NCBI GenBank assembly: GCA_000746015.1 | Contig: JQKK01000009.1 | Span: 105,384 to 169,383, forward strand | DNA from: Lachnospiraceae bacterium MA2020 | GTDB taxonomy: Bacteria; Bacillota; Clostridia; Lachnospirales; Lachnospiraceae | Direction of reading: 5' to 3' | Length of the DNA stretch: 64,000 nucleotides | Shown: piece by piece, positions 50,101 to 58,431 of the stretch | Numbering within the stretch: the stretch's first letter is position 1 | Layout: the number at the start of each line of letters is the position of its first letter | The notes under the pieces: model-generated | What the model was told of the DNA's origin: nothing | The model's input: the letters and a program-made list of their open reading frames with translations, nothing else | Databases searched by the model: none | Translations under genes and position numbers: made by a program

Positions 50101-50752
50101 TAATGTAAAGGCTAAAAACAAACCTGATAGTACTCCAAGCGGAAATAAGGCTTCTACGGAAGATGTAGTACCTGCAGAAGGAAAGATCATTTCAGCTGGT
50201 ACAGTTACTATTGGAGGACAGCCATATACGGTAAGCTATAATTCAACAATGCTGACTTATAATGGCGGAAATCTTAAGAAGATACTTAAGAATGCGATCA
50301 TATTTACTGATGCGACCGGAGCAAAGAAGGATGTTAAATCCATTTCTGCAAAGGCAAAGAACGTAGGAAAGGTCACACTCAAGAGTGTTAAATTCACAGA
50401 TAAGACAAAGCTTAAGGCAAGTGATCTGTCGTCACTGAATATTGAAATCGCACCAAGACAAGTATCGGTAAACGGTACAAAGAATGAAAAGGGTGCACTT
50501 GTTTATGCCGGACTTAACACTTCAAAGACAAAGATCAAAGGCGATAAGCTTAAGAAACTCATGGTAGATATGCCTAACTGGGATAAGAATGCAAAGGATG
50601 CAACAGAAAGCAGCCTTAAGTCTGGCAAGCAGTATGTTACAAAGAAGATCAATATGAAGAAGGATATCAAGTCAGTAACTGCTGATGGAAATCACTTCAT
50701 TGTGGAATTGCAGAACAGTTTCACAGGAACAGTAATTGTATCTAAAAGTTGA
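44165..50752 (+). CDS. Giant LRR/VWA surface protein with a cysteine-peptidase-like domain
   Basis: A 2195-residue exported protein. In order: signal peptide (about 1-36); acidic Ser/Glu-rich region (37-105); BspA-type leucine-rich repeats (about 146-780) of about 23 residues with AFxxCxSLxxVxIPxTVTEIG; a von Willebrand A domain (about 807-990) with metal site Asp816-x-Ser818-x-Ser820; an InlB B-type repeat (1104-1183); a papain-like or C39-like domain (about 1186-1440) with Cys1263 in WGGSCFGMS, His1369 in GGHAVVAYN and Asp1390; two further B-type repeats (about 1676-1820); two Big_2 domains (1820-1985); and a Lys-rich C-terminal region. It is likely a cell-surface adhesin or processing protein. 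No sorting signal is seen. It has an AAAGGAGA ribosome binding site and a strong terminator, so it is monocistronic. Confidence 0.85.
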   Translation: MKRRFLSLTLALTLVMSNIAADTAILHTGLQTVWADEIVEEQSESTEVATETDAKDDSKSGESTEAAETIKVKTEQDTEDNESKPSDEKKSEEKVELQEVEVIDYLEYQVNEDGSTVTITGYVEEKLPAVDSGVPFKIPGTIDEKTVTAIGDSAFSNMKGNDSYNELQLPSTIKRIGENAFNGWSYLTSITLNDGLESIGSKAFYGCASLASVTIPNTVTEIGDNVFYLCTSLKSVQLSSTLEKVGYRAFASIQIESITIPATLVEIGDEAFSSIKEISFDEETTKIPDRVCVRAGRLEKINWPSKVTEIGDSAFFSCSSLTFDKIPDTVTIIGNSAFDSCTSLTSVKLPSKLEKIGDRAFSDTKIESIEIPSTLTEIGGGTFDSIKEVSFGAGTTVVQPYLCSGAINLKKINWTSDINTIGGGAFYGCTSLASVTIPDTVTEIGQQAFCDCSSLTDVILSSKLEKVGDNAFTGTDIGSIEIPATLTSIGYLAFSSIKEVSFAAGTTVIPADVCYRASSLEKINWPKGLTEIGTNAFYQCSSLGALDDIPATVKNIGGSAFYNSSVTSVTIPAGVGVDSNAFEDCYNLKKIVIGDNVSLNGYSFSNCTNLESVTIGNNVTIDDSAFSGSEKTGSIGANGTDDSSVKYSYSWITSELKIIGSGDMMDFEKAEDVPWYATKDKIKSIDISRDITRIGDYTFTGINTVSQIDLPSALEEVGKHSFKDCKALERVVVKNRVELIDTGAFEGCDKLKEIFFYGDAPVLAADCIPDLSTITIVYPEAATGWNGKKLRERFKNVKWKSWDNTVTTRDIVLVLDHSGSMSDTMDSGDTRMEALKKAAKAFVSAVGGPRSNNNIAIVMFDDSAEVIADFSKDTDYLNQKIDSMHDDGGTYYIPAMKMAEDLLKYSDASSKSIILFSDGEPFESKEDIQEVAEALSKQYGLYSVGLVDPDNSVSAAVFTTEEEFLIAAVNGNESHYFRATDIDSLIKAFIDIAQETLNNEYTVVEIKRNGQRYNAVSEDVIFVKGSGESVEINTIPSAEIEDKAAKYELQVNFVAIENNTTGVFNMAPGLLLKDGDYVEIVIYDAAGNELERNHLKIRLSDEYKITFYLNDGTDTIYDQYTVASGNEIKEPEDEPERAGYKFKGWFANAACSGFPFFSPLNKSNKLRVDSDTSLYAAWEDESTLDLKKDAWRFANSGEEFCTPGYNDLEWYEQFAYDYEISAGDWAKLMENIANSPNDNTRTYAKIYKRWAKEAKKDVWGGSCFGMSAAAVLVKTGAIDIMKFDPKYSKVGKAELDYNKKGDADVGSIESMINYYYLYQVVGEINNLRNNGDGDESVYLSSIIDKMKKSGKPVVLCLNIYEDKDLLGGHAVVAYNLKGDDTNGYTFEVYDCSLGNEESYPVTVTKSGSTYSKECSDWEDAWDENYNFRLTCALTSEELQSEKILKESAMVIASADDDWSIASSYKNFTLTKLDSTDTEVASAKITNGAPESGATLDVEALGNSGEPNGVPKYNFKVAKLGDGEKYKINNNESSSDGSFITTIANSDDDGFSTNITTGNYGYGTITVDSTGKVTTNLNSCKQTIRSSREYDNARWSYVNVSGETSGLTLDPAKEQITISSTSNTKLDIAVESDLNMLEFNKTEVVGGEDVVITGDTEDNVVFKNGTAKEVKEPFGYAAVFDSQQGNPVPTQYNLEKGDKIDEPNDPKKNGFTFTGWYKEADLKTEWDFDNDTIDGDTVVYAGWELDPNYFVKVTFRMKGAKDNFTYIGKDTKLDDFDCPTPDDDDKTWYADGELKSKWDYDTRVTKNTILYSNGWEEGRYVDVKSLKLDVYAITMNRGDKRKLKAEVNEDATDKIFKWLSSDTNIVTVDDDGNVEAKKAGEAKVTVTSGGEAAVCEITVVEPVTGVSLDKTSAELTEGETVQLTATVTPADASNKSLKWESSASNIAKVNDNGLVTAVAEGSAEITVTTVDGGFTDKCSINVKAKNKPDSTPSGNKASTEDVVPAEGKIISAGTVTIGGQPYTVSYNSTMLTYNGGNLKKILKNAIIFTDATGAKKDVKSISAKAKNVGKVTLKSVKFTDKTKLKASDLSSLNIEIAPRQVSVNGTKNEKGALVYAGLNTSKTKIKGDKLKKLMVDMPNWDKNAKDATESSLKSGKQYVTKKINMKKDIKSVTADGNHFIVELQNSFTGTVIVSKS

Positions 50753-50768
50753 TCAGATTTAAGCAATA

Positions 50769-50806
50769 AAAATAGGAAGTGCCGTTTGGCACTTCCTATT
50801 TTTTAT
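50769..50806. terminator. Bidirectional terminator between the LRR gene and htpG
   Basis: AATAGGAAGTGCC and GGCACTTCCTATT form a 13-bp stem with a GTTT loop, flanked by A's on the left and T's on the right. It serves the convergent LRR-protein and htpG genes. Confidence 0.92.
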
Positions 50807-50816
50807 ATATTTTGAT

Positions 50817-52853
50817 TTATTTAAGTCCTGCGACCTGCATCATGATCTCATTGCTGCGAGTGATGAAAGCTGTCATCTCTGCAGGTGAAAGCTGCTTGTT
50901 TGCAAGCATTGCAAGGTCATAAAGCTGCTCTGAGATAAGCTTTGACTGCTCGTCCTCAGGAGTATCCATTACCTTCTTAACGAGTGGGTGATTTGCATTG
51001 AGGATAAGTGTCTGTCCATCATCAGCAAAGTCATCCATGCCGCCAAGACCGTTCATTGAGTACATCTTCATCATGTCCTGCATACGGCGTGACTCTTCTG
51101 AAAGAGTCATCATTGATGCGATAGTAGCATCTTTGAGCTTCTGTACAGAAACCTCAAGCTTCTCCTTCTTAAGTGCCTCACGAAGAACCTTCTGAATGCT
51201 CTCAGCCTTCTCCTTGAAGCTCTTTGTCTCGTCCTCTGTCTCTTCAGATTTCATTGTGTCTGTTACATCAGAGTCGATTCTCTTAAACTTAACACCCTCG
51301 TTCTTCATTTCAAGCTGCTGCATGAAAGGAGTATCGATGTTGTGACGAAGGATAACTGCTGTCATACCGGCAGACTTAAACATGTTGATGTACTGTCCCT
51401 GCTGCTTTTCGTCTGTTACATAGTAGATGGTATGCTCAGGCTTCTCTTCCTTCTTCTCGTCAGAACTCTCAGCATCTTTTGGTGTCTCATCAACTACTTC
51501 AGCCTCAACCTTTTCACCAGTCTCAGCATCTGTAACTTCAGCTTCCTCGGTTGGCTTTACATCGAGGCACTCTGGAAGTGTGAGGTACTTATCGTTGATG
51601 TCCTTGAAAAGAATGAAATCGTTGATCTTGTCAGCAAACTTTTGATTTCTGAGGTAGCCATACTTAACGAAGGGTGAGATATCCTCCCAGTACTTTTCGT
51701 AAGTTTCCTTGTCAGTCTTGCACATTCCGGAAAGCTTCTCAGCAACCTTCTTTGTGATGTAGTCAGAGATCTTTGTAACAAATCCATCGTTCTGAAGTGC
51801 GCTTCTTGAAACGTTGAGCGGAAGATCAGGACAATCGATAACACCCTTGAGGAGCATAAGGAACTCAGGAATAACTTCTTTAATGTTGTCAGCGATGAAT
51901 ACCTGGTTGTTGTAAAGCTTGATCACACCCTCGATTGATTCGTACTCGATGTTGATCTTAGGGAAGTAGAGTATACCCTTGAGGTTGAAAGGATAGTCCA
52001 TGTTGAGGTGGATCCAGAAAAGAGGCTCCTTGTAATCATGGAAAACCTTGCGGTAAAACTCTTTATACTCTTCATCTGTACAATCCTTTGGAGTCTTTGC
52101 CCAAAGTGGATGAATATCGTTGATAGGCTTTGGAGTTTCCGGTGGAACCTCGTTGCCATCCTTGTCCTTTGTAGGCTTTGGAGGCTCAGCGTTTACATCT
52201 GAAAGATAGATCTCTGTAGGCATAAATGCACAGTACTTGTCGAGAACTTCTCTTACAGCGTACTCGTTGCAGTACTTGAGGCAATCTTCATTGAGGTAAA
52301 GAGTGATCTCAGTACCTGTTGTTGTCTTTGTGCCTGCAGTCATATCATACTCTGTGCCTGCGCCTTCGCACTCCCAATGTACGCTCTCAGCGCCGCTCTG
52401 ATATGAGAGAGTATCGATAGTTACTTTATCTGATACCATGAATGCTGAGTAGAAACCGAGACCGAAATGACCGATGATCTGGTCAGCATCTGACTTATCT
52501 TTGTATTTGTTAAGGAAATCTGTAGCACCTGAAAAAGCGATCTGGTTGATGTACTTATCAACTTCGTCAGCTGTCATTCCGATACCATTATCAATGAACT
52601 TAAGAGTTTTAGCCTTGTTGTCAACGATAACGTCAACACGTCCCTTTAAGCCTGCACCCTCGCTGCCATCTGTCTGATCGGCAGGAGCCTGATACTCACC
52701 GATAACTTCGAGCTTTTTAAGCTTTGTGATAGCATCACATGCGTTTGAAACAAGCTCTCTGATGAAGATATCCTGATCAGAATACATCCATTTCTTAATG
52801 ATAGGGAAGATATTTTCACTGCTGATTGAAAGACTTCCGTGCTTATTAGACAT
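50817..52853 (-). CDS. htpG: Molecular chaperone HtpG (Hsp90)
   Basis: A 678-residue ATP-dependent chaperone. The N-terminal ATPase has RELVSNACDAITKL, DNGIGMT and GHFGLGFYSAFMV. The protein is longer than the E. coli enzyme (624 residues); the extra length comes from charged inserts, one after VNAEPPKPTKDKDG and a second acidic one (VEAEVVDETPKDAESSDEKK) in the middle domain. An AGGAGG ribosome binding site lies before the start. It is preceded by a sigma-A promoter and a perfect CIRCE operator, so HrcA repression and heat induction are expected. Confidence 0.96.
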   Translation of the reverse strand: MSNKHGSLSISSENIFPIIKKWMYSDQDIFIRELVSNACDAITKLKKLEVIGEYQAPADQTDGSEGAGLKGRVDVIVDNKAKTLKFIDNGIGMTADEVDKYINQIAFSGATDFLNKYKDKSDADQIIGHFGLGFYSAFMVSDKVTIDTLSYQSGAESVHWECEGAGTEYDMTAGTKTTTGTEITLYLNEDCLKYCNEYAVREVLDKYCAFMPTEIYLSDVNAEPPKPTKDKDGNEVPPETPKPINDIHPLWAKTPKDCTDEEYKEFYRKVFHDYKEPLFWIHLNMDYPFNLKGILYFPKINIEYESIEGVIKLYNNQVFIADNIKEVIPEFLMLLKGVIDCPDLPLNVSRSALQNDGFVTKISDYITKKVAEKLSGMCKTDKETYEKYWEDISPFVKYGYLRNQKFADKINDFILFKDINDKYLTLPECLDVKPTEEAEVTDAETGEKVEAEVVDETPKDAESSDEKKEEKPEHTIYYVTDEKQQGQYINMFKSAGMTAVILRHNIDTPFMQQLEMKNEGVKFKRIDSDVTDTMKSEETEDETKSFKEKAESIQKVLREALKKEKLEVSVQKLKDATIASMMTLSEESRRMQDMMKMYSMNGLGGMDDFADDGQTLILNANHPLVKKVMDTPEDEQSKLISEQLYDLAMLANKQLSPAEMTAFITRSNEIMMQVAGLK

Positions 52854-52895
52854 TTATATATACCTCCTAAATATGGTCTATGTTTAACAAATATA

Positions 52896-52924
52896 ATTGT
52901 AAAGCCCACGGGGGTAAAAGTCAA
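52896..52924 (-). promoter_or_regulatory. Promoter of htpG
   Basis: On the minus strand, TTGACT (52919-52924) and TACAAT (52896-52901) are separated by 17 bases. The CIRCE operator starts 7 bases upstream of the -35. Confidence 0.85.
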
Positions 52925-52931
52925 TAAAAAA

Positions 52932-52958
52932 TTAGCACTCACTTAAAATGAGTGCTAA
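52932..52958. promoter_or_regulatory. CIRCE element (HrcA operator) upstream of htpG
   Basis: TTAGCACTC-N9-GAGTGCTAA, identical to the CIRCE consensus. HrcA binds this repeat to repress class I heat-shock genes. It is placed just upstream of the htpG promoter. Read on the minus strand it is also a 9-bp hairpin followed by TTTTTT, lying 14 bases after the stop codon of the penicillin-binding protein gene, so it can act as that gene's terminator. Confidence 0.95.
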
Positions 52959-52972
52959 TCATATATATCCTA

Positions 52973-55555
52973 TTATGGTGTCAGCTGAGGCAGCTGAGGT
53001 GTGACAGCCGGCGTAGTTGCAGGGGTGGTAAGTGCATTGTTTAGAGCACTTGTATCCGGAAGCAGAGCCGGATTTATAAATCCGTTGATCGTGCTGTGAG
53101 GACAATAGCCTGTTATACCGGAAGTATTTCCGAGTACCTTGAACGGACACTGATCTCCGGCTAAAAGACCGGTAGCCTGACAGATATATCCAAATTTATG
53201 AGAATCACATGATTCAGTAGGTGCATTGTCTTTATCAAAGATTTCTGTGAATGCACTTCCGTCAGCAGTACACAAGCCGTCAACAGCAAGCTTTCCGGAT
53301 TTTTTGCAGACCTTTTTCTCAACGATTCCGGAAGGTTTTACAAAGTCTTTCTTATCAAGCTTATCATGTACCTTGGACATGGCAGCTTTCCATATGGTCT
53401 TTGCAATAGAAGTTTCAGCCTTGTTCATTTTGACGTTGTTGTCATAGCCTGCCCAGACAGTGCAGGTATAGTATGGTGTAAATCCGGCAAACCAGACATC
53501 TTTGTTGGATGTTGTCGTACCTGTCTTACCGGCGATAGCCATCTCTTCATCAAAATTAACGGCCTTACCTGTACCCTTGGTCACTACGTCCTTCATGGCA
53601 TCTGTCAGAAGGTATGCAGTAGTGGCTTTAAGTACCCTGTGTGAATCCGGATCATTGTCGATGAGCACATTTCCATCATGGTCGAGGATACGTGTGTAAA
53701 GGCGAGGCTTATTGTACACTCCACGGTTTGCGATAGTTCCATAAGCTGCGTTGAGCTCGATATTTTCGACACCGTCTGTGATACCGCCGAGCGCAAGTGT
53801 CTGCTGGATATCACTGTAAACTCTTCCCTTGGAGTCTGTCCTGCTTTCAACAAGAGTAGTAAAGCCAAAATCCTTAAGATACTTATATGCAAGCTTAGGT
53901 GTTATCTTGGTGATAGTCTTTACAGCAATTATATTGAGCGACTGCTCAATACCATAGCGGAGCGTGCAGGTGCCCTTATAGCCTGTGTACCAGTTCTTTA
54001 CTTCACGGCCGTTATCGTATTTGAAAGGCTCGTCCACCTGAGTAGATGCAAGTGTCTCGCCGCCTTCATCAAAGGCAGGAGCATATGCAGCAACTACTTT
54101 GAAAGTCGAGCCAGGCTGACGGACAGTGTCTGTAGCACGATTAAGTGTGAGAGAAGCAGTCTTCTCGCCTCGGCCTCCGATGATAGCCTTTACATCACCA
54201 TTTGAAGGATCACAGATCGTAAGTGATATCTGTGGCTGTGGTGCGGTTGAGAAGCTTTCGGAAACAAAGGTATTTCCTTCAGCTATGATGGAGTCTTTGT
54301 AAGCTTCTGTAGCTGCCTGTGCCTTATCCTTGCTGCTGAAAAGTCTGTCAGATCCATATCCGTTCTCTTTACACCACTTCTCAAACATCTCTGATGAATA
54401 GTTTGTATATTCGCCATCGGAGTTTTCGACTGTAAGTGCATAGTCCGCAAGATATCTTGTGCCTTCCGGATAAAGTGATTCATCTGCTGTCACTTCATCA
54501 CATATTTCCTGAATCTTTGGATCCTGCGTAGTGTATATAGAAAGACCGCCGGAGTAGAGCTGATTGTATGCCTGATTTTCGGTATAGCCAAGCTGCTCGA
54601 CCATATCTTTCATTACCTGTTTGGTAAGTGTATCTACAAAGTATGAGTTTATACTGTTTGTCTCAGTTTTTGCATTTACTATCTGGATCCTTGAGTAGAC
54701 ATCATCAGATATAGCGTCGTCATAAGCGCTCTGAGTGATGAAGCCCTGCTCGAGCATCTTGTTGAGGACTCGCTCGCGTCTCTCTGCATTGTAGTCAGGA
54801 TGTGAGATCGGGTTGTACTTTGAAGGATTCTGAGTTATGCCGGCAATTACGGCACTTTCCGATAGATTGAGGTCGGATACGTTTTTATTGAAGTATCTGA
54901 GTGATGCTGCCTGTACTCCGAGTGTGTTCTGACCAAGATTTATCGTATTCAGATAGATCTCAAGGATGGAATCCTTTGTAACGCCGTCCTGCTTTTCGAG
55001 CTCGACCGCAAGATACTGCTCCTGAATCTTTCTTTTAAGCTTTTCTGCAAAAGATGATTCTTTAGTCCAGCTTGTAAAAACGTTGTTTTTGATAAGCTGT
55101 TGGGTGATAGTACTTGCGCCCTGTGAAAAATCATGCGACTTGATGCCGATTACTGCGGCTCTCAGGATACCCTTGATGTCTATGCCGTTGTGAACGTAAA
55201 AACGCTCGTCCTCTATCGCAACAAATGCATGCTGCAGATCTATAGGTATCTTGTCTATCGTCTGATAGATTCTGTTTGAATCAGCGGCAACAAGCTTAAT
55301 CGTCTGATTGCCCTCAGAATCATATACGACAGATGAGTAGCCAACCGGACGGATATCGCTGTCATTTATTGTAGGTGAAGAATCAACAACACCTTTGAAT
55401 ATTCCCATGACAACGTTGCTGCCGATGACAACAGACGCAACAATTACAAGAACTATTACCTGAAAGATGGTAGAAGCTATCAGGTGTGAAAACTTTGGAG
55501 ATAGAGAGGCTAGTTCCCTGAGCCTTTTTTTAGCACCATTTTTACTGTAATTCAT
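52973..55555 (-). CDS. Class A penicillin-binding protein (PBP1A type)
   Basis: An 860-residue bifunctional peptidoglycan synthase. A cytoplasmic N-terminus and one transmembrane helix (about 25-50) precede the glycosyltransferase domain (about 80-260) with EDERFYVHNGIDIKGI and QGASTITQQLIKN. The transpeptidase domain (about 400-720) has the active-site PGSTFK (Ser-x-x-Lys), a QSLN motif and KTGTT. The C-terminus carries a Cys-rich region with two related Cys-x2-[Ser/Thr]-Gly-x-Leu-Ala-x3-Cys units, followed by a Pro/Thr-rich tail, as in several clostridial homologues. Terminated by the CIRCE hairpin. Confidence 0.95.
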   Translation of the reverse strand: MNYSKNGAKKRLRELASLSPKFSHLIASTIFQVIVLVIVASVVIGSNVVMGIFKGVVDSSPTINDSDIRPVGYSSVVYDSEGNQTIKLVAADSNRIYQTIDKIPIDLQHAFVAIEDERFYVHNGIDIKGILRAAVIGIKSHDFSQGASTITQQLIKNNVFTSWTKESSFAEKLKRKIQEQYLAVELEKQDGVTKDSILEIYLNTINLGQNTLGVQAASLRYFNKNVSDLNLSESAVIAGITQNPSKYNPISHPDYNAERRERVLNKMLEQGFITQSAYDDAISDDVYSRIQIVNAKTETNSINSYFVDTLTKQVMKDMVEQLGYTENQAYNQLYSGGLSIYTTQDPKIQEICDEVTADESLYPEGTRYLADYALTVENSDGEYTNYSSEMFEKWCKENGYGSDRLFSSKDKAQAATEAYKDSIIAEGNTFVSESFSTAPQPQISLTICDPSNGDVKAIIGGRGEKTASLTLNRATDTVRQPGSTFKVVAAYAPAFDEGGETLASTQVDEPFKYDNGREVKNWYTGYKGTCTLRYGIEQSLNIIAVKTITKITPKLAYKYLKDFGFTTLVESRTDSKGRVYSDIQQTLALGGITDGVENIELNAAYGTIANRGVYNKPRLYTRILDHDGNVLIDNDPDSHRVLKATTAYLLTDAMKDVVTKGTGKAVNFDEEMAIAGKTGTTTSNKDVWFAGFTPYYTCTVWAGYDNNVKMNKAETSIAKTIWKAAMSKVHDKLDKKDFVKPSGIVEKKVCKKSGKLAVDGLCTADGSAFTEIFDKDNAPTESCDSHKFGYICQATGLLAGDQCPFKVLGNTSGITGYCPHSTINGFINPALLPDTSALNNALTTPATTPAVTPQLPQLTP

Positions 55556-55618
55556 ACATTCTCCTTATAAGTTTTAAGTCATTACCGCTTATTTGGTAAT
55601 TATGCATAACACTATTAG

Positions 55619-55624
55619 ATTATA
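55619..55624 (-). promoter_or_regulatory. Extended -10 promoter of the PBP gene
   Basis: On the minus strand, TATAAT preceded by TGA (extended -10), about 64 bases before the start codon. The leader holds a small inverted repeat, ATTACC/GGTAAT. Confidence 0.6.
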
Positions 55625-55712
55625 TCAGACATTAGTGCACAATAAAAGTCGGGAAACATGTCTTTTAGGACATATTGACGAAAAAAATTGTATTGATTTA
55701 GATATTTTTCGG

Positions 55713-55741
55713 TTGTTTATGTAACTTTCTTGTGCTACAAT
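55713..55741 (+). promoter_or_regulatory. Promoter of ppdK
   Basis: TTGTTT (55713-55718) and TACAAT (55736-55741) with 17 bases between, 44 bases before the start codon. Together with the PBP promoter it accounts for most of the 55556-55784 gap. Confidence 0.65.
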
Positions 55742-55784
55742 ACCGATTGTAGTGATTTTTGAACAATGTAATGGAGGAAACATA

Positions 55785-58418
55785 ATGAGTAAATGGGTGT
55801 ATATGTTCAGTGAAGGCGACATGACGATGCGTAACCTTCTTGGCGGTAAGGGTGCTAATCTTGCAGAGATGACATCAATAGGTCTTCCTGTACCACAGGG
55901 GTTCACAATTACAACAGAAGCTTGTACCCAGTATTATGAAGATGGTCGTAAGATTAATGATGAGATCATGGCACAGGCCATGGAAGGTGTTAAGAAGATG
56001 GAGGAGATCAACGGTAAGAAGTTCGGCGACCTCAAGAATCCTCTTCTTGTTTCAGTTCGTTCAGGCGCTCGTGCATCAATGCCAGGTATGATGGATACTA
56101 TCCTTAACCTTGGTCTTAATGATGAAGTAGTTGCAGCTATGATAGCCGGCAACCCAGATTCTGCATTTGAGCGTTTCGTATATGATTCATATCGTCGTTT
56201 CATTCAGATGTTCTCAGACGTAGTTATGGAAGTTGGTAAGAAGTACTTCGAGCAGCTTATCGATGCTATGAAAGAGAAGAAGGGCGTTAAGTTTGACGTA
56301 GATCTTACAGCAGCTGATCTTAAGGAGCTCGCAGAGCAGTTCAAGGCTGAGTACAAAAAGCAGCTCGGCAAGGACTTCCCTTCAGATCCAGTAGAGCAGC
56401 TCAAGCTCGCTATCGAGGCTGTATTCCGTTCATGGGATAACCCACGTGCAAACGTATATAGAAGAGACAATGATATCCCTTATTCATGGGGAACAGCTGT
56501 TAACGTAATGCCAATGGTATTCGGTAACCTTAACAATGAGTCTGGTACAGGTGTTGCATTCACACGTGATCCTGCTACTGGCGAGAAGAAGCTTATGGGT
56601 GAGTTCCTTAAGAACGCACAGGGCGAGGACGTAGTTGCCGGTGTTCGTACACCAATGCCAATCGCTCAGATGGAGCAGGAGTTCCCAGAAGCTTATGCAG
56701 AGTTCATCAAGGTTTGTGAGACTCTTGAGAACCACTATCACGACATGCAGGATATGGAGTTCACAGTTGAGAACAAGAAGCTCTATATGCTCCAGTGCCG
56801 TAATGGTAAGAGAACAGCTCAGGCTGCTCTTAAGATTGCTTGTGATCTTGTTGATGAAGGACACAAGACCGAGGAAGAGGCAGTTGCAATGATCGATCCT
56901 CGTAACCTTGATACACTTCTTCACCCACAGTTTGATGCTAAGGCTTTGAAGGCTGCAACACCACTTGGAAAGGGACTTGGTGCTTCACCTGGTGCTGCTT
57001 GTGGTAAGGTTGTATTTACAGCTGATGATGCAGTTGCATGGGCTGGCAGAGGAGAGAAGGTAGTTCTTGTTCGTCTTGAGACATCTCCGGAAGATATCAC
57101 AGGTATGAAGTCTGCTCAGGGTATCCTCACAGTTCGTGGTGGTATGACATCTCACGCAGCAGTAGTTGCTCGTGGTATGGGAACATGCTGCGTATCCGGT
57201 TGCGGCGATATCAACATGGACGAGGAGAACAAGAAGTTCACTCTTGCAGGCAAAGAGTTCCACGAGGGAGATTCAATCTCTATCGATGGTACAACAGGTA
57301 ACATTTATGATGGAATCATCCCAACAGTTGATGCTACTATCGCAGGTGAGTTTGGCCGCATCATGGCTTGGGCTGATAAGTATAGAAAGCTTAAGGTTCG
57401 TACAAATGCAGATACGCCTGCAGATGCTAAGAAGGCTAGAGAGCTTGGTGCAGAAGGTATCGGTCTTTGCCGTACAGAGCACATGTTCTTCGAGGAAGAC
57501 AGAATTGCTGCATTCCGTGAGATGATCTGTGCAGATACTGTTGAAGAGAGAGAAGCAGCTCTTGAGAAGATCCTTCCATACCAGCAGGGAGACTTCAAGG
57601 CACTCTATGAGGCACTTGAGGGACACCCGGTTACAATCAGATTCCTTGATCCACCACTTCACGAGTTCGTTCCTACAGAGGAAGAGGACATCAAGAAGCT
57701 TGCAGATGCACAGGGCAAGAGTGTTGAAGATATCAAAGCTATCATTACTTCACTTCACGAGTTCAACCCTATGATGGGTCACAGAGGATGCCGTCTTGCA
57801 GTTACATATCCTGAAATTGCAAAGATGCAGACAAAGGCTGTTATCCGTGCAGCTATCGAAGTTCAGAAGGCACACGCTGACTGGAATGTTAAGCCAGAGA
57901 TTATGATCCCTCTTACATGCGAAGTTAAGGAGCTTAAGTATGTAAAGAAGGTTGTAGTAGAGACAGCTGATGCTGAAATCGCAGCAGCAGGCGTAAAGCT
58001 TGAGTATGAAGTAGGTACAATGATCGAGATTCCTCGTGCAGCTCTTACAGCTGATGAAATCGCTACAGAAGCTGACTTCTTCTGCTTCGGTACAAACGAC
58101 CTTACACAGATGACATTTGGCTTCTCAAGAGATGATGCAGGTAAGTTCCTTGATGCTTACTATGATGCAAAGATCTTTGAGAACGATCCATTCGCAAAGC
58201 TTGACCAGACTGGTGTTGGTAAGCTCATGGAGACAGCTATCAAGCTTGGTAAGCCTGTTAATCCTAAGCTCCACGTTGGTATCTGCGGCGAGCACGGCGG
58301 AGATCCTTCATCTGTAGAGTTCTGCCATAAGATTGGTCTGGACTATGTATCATGCTCACCATTCCGTGTACCTGTTGCAAGACTTGCAGCAGCACAGGCA
58401 GCTATCGCAAATAAGTAA
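55785..58418 (+). CDS. ppdK: Pyruvate, phosphate dikinase
   Basis: An 877-residue enzyme interconverting pyruvate, ATP and phosphate with phosphoenolpyruvate, AMP and pyrophosphate; in fermenters it links glycolysis and gluconeogenesis. The N-terminal ATP-grasp region has GGKGANLAEMT and SVRSGARASMPGMMDTILNLG. The central swivelling domain has the phosphorylated His in GGMTSHAAVVARGMG. The C-terminal barrel has GLCRTEHMFF and GICGEHGGDPSS. ATG 55785 follows AATGGAGG. No hairpin terminator is evident directly downstream. Confidence 0.97.
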   Translation: MSKWVYMFSEGDMTMRNLLGGKGANLAEMTSIGLPVPQGFTITTEACTQYYEDGRKINDEIMAQAMEGVKKMEEINGKKFGDLKNPLLVSVRSGARASMPGMMDTILNLGLNDEVVAAMIAGNPDSAFERFVYDSYRRFIQMFSDVVMEVGKKYFEQLIDAMKEKKGVKFDVDLTAADLKELAEQFKAEYKKQLGKDFPSDPVEQLKLAIEAVFRSWDNPRANVYRRDNDIPYSWGTAVNVMPMVFGNLNNESGTGVAFTRDPATGEKKLMGEFLKNAQGEDVVAGVRTPMPIAQMEQEFPEAYAEFIKVCETLENHYHDMQDMEFTVENKKLYMLQCRNGKRTAQAALKIACDLVDEGHKTEEEAVAMIDPRNLDTLLHPQFDAKALKAATPLGKGLGASPGAACGKVVFTADDAVAWAGRGEKVVLVRLETSPEDITGMKSAQGILTVRGGMTSHAAVVARGMGTCCVSGCGDINMDEENKKFTLAGKEFHEGDSISIDGTTGNIYDGIIPTVDATIAGEFGRIMAWADKYRKLKVRTNADTPADAKKARELGAEGIGLCRTEHMFFEEDRIAAFREMICADTVEEREAALEKILPYQQGDFKALYEALEGHPVTIRFLDPPLHEFVPTEEEDIKKLADAQGKSVEDIKAIITSLHEFNPMMGHRGCRLAVTYPEIAKMQTKAVIRAAIEVQKAHADWNVKPEIMIPLTCEVKELKYVKKVVVETADAEIAAAGVKLEYEVGTMIEIPRAALTADEIATEADFFCFGTNDLTQMTFGFSRDDAGKFLDAYYDAKIFENDPFAKLDQTGVGKLMETAIKLGKPVNPKLHVGICGEHGGDPSSVEFCHKIGLDYVSCSPFRVPVARLAAAQAAIANK

Positions 58419-58431
58419 TTTAAACATCCAC

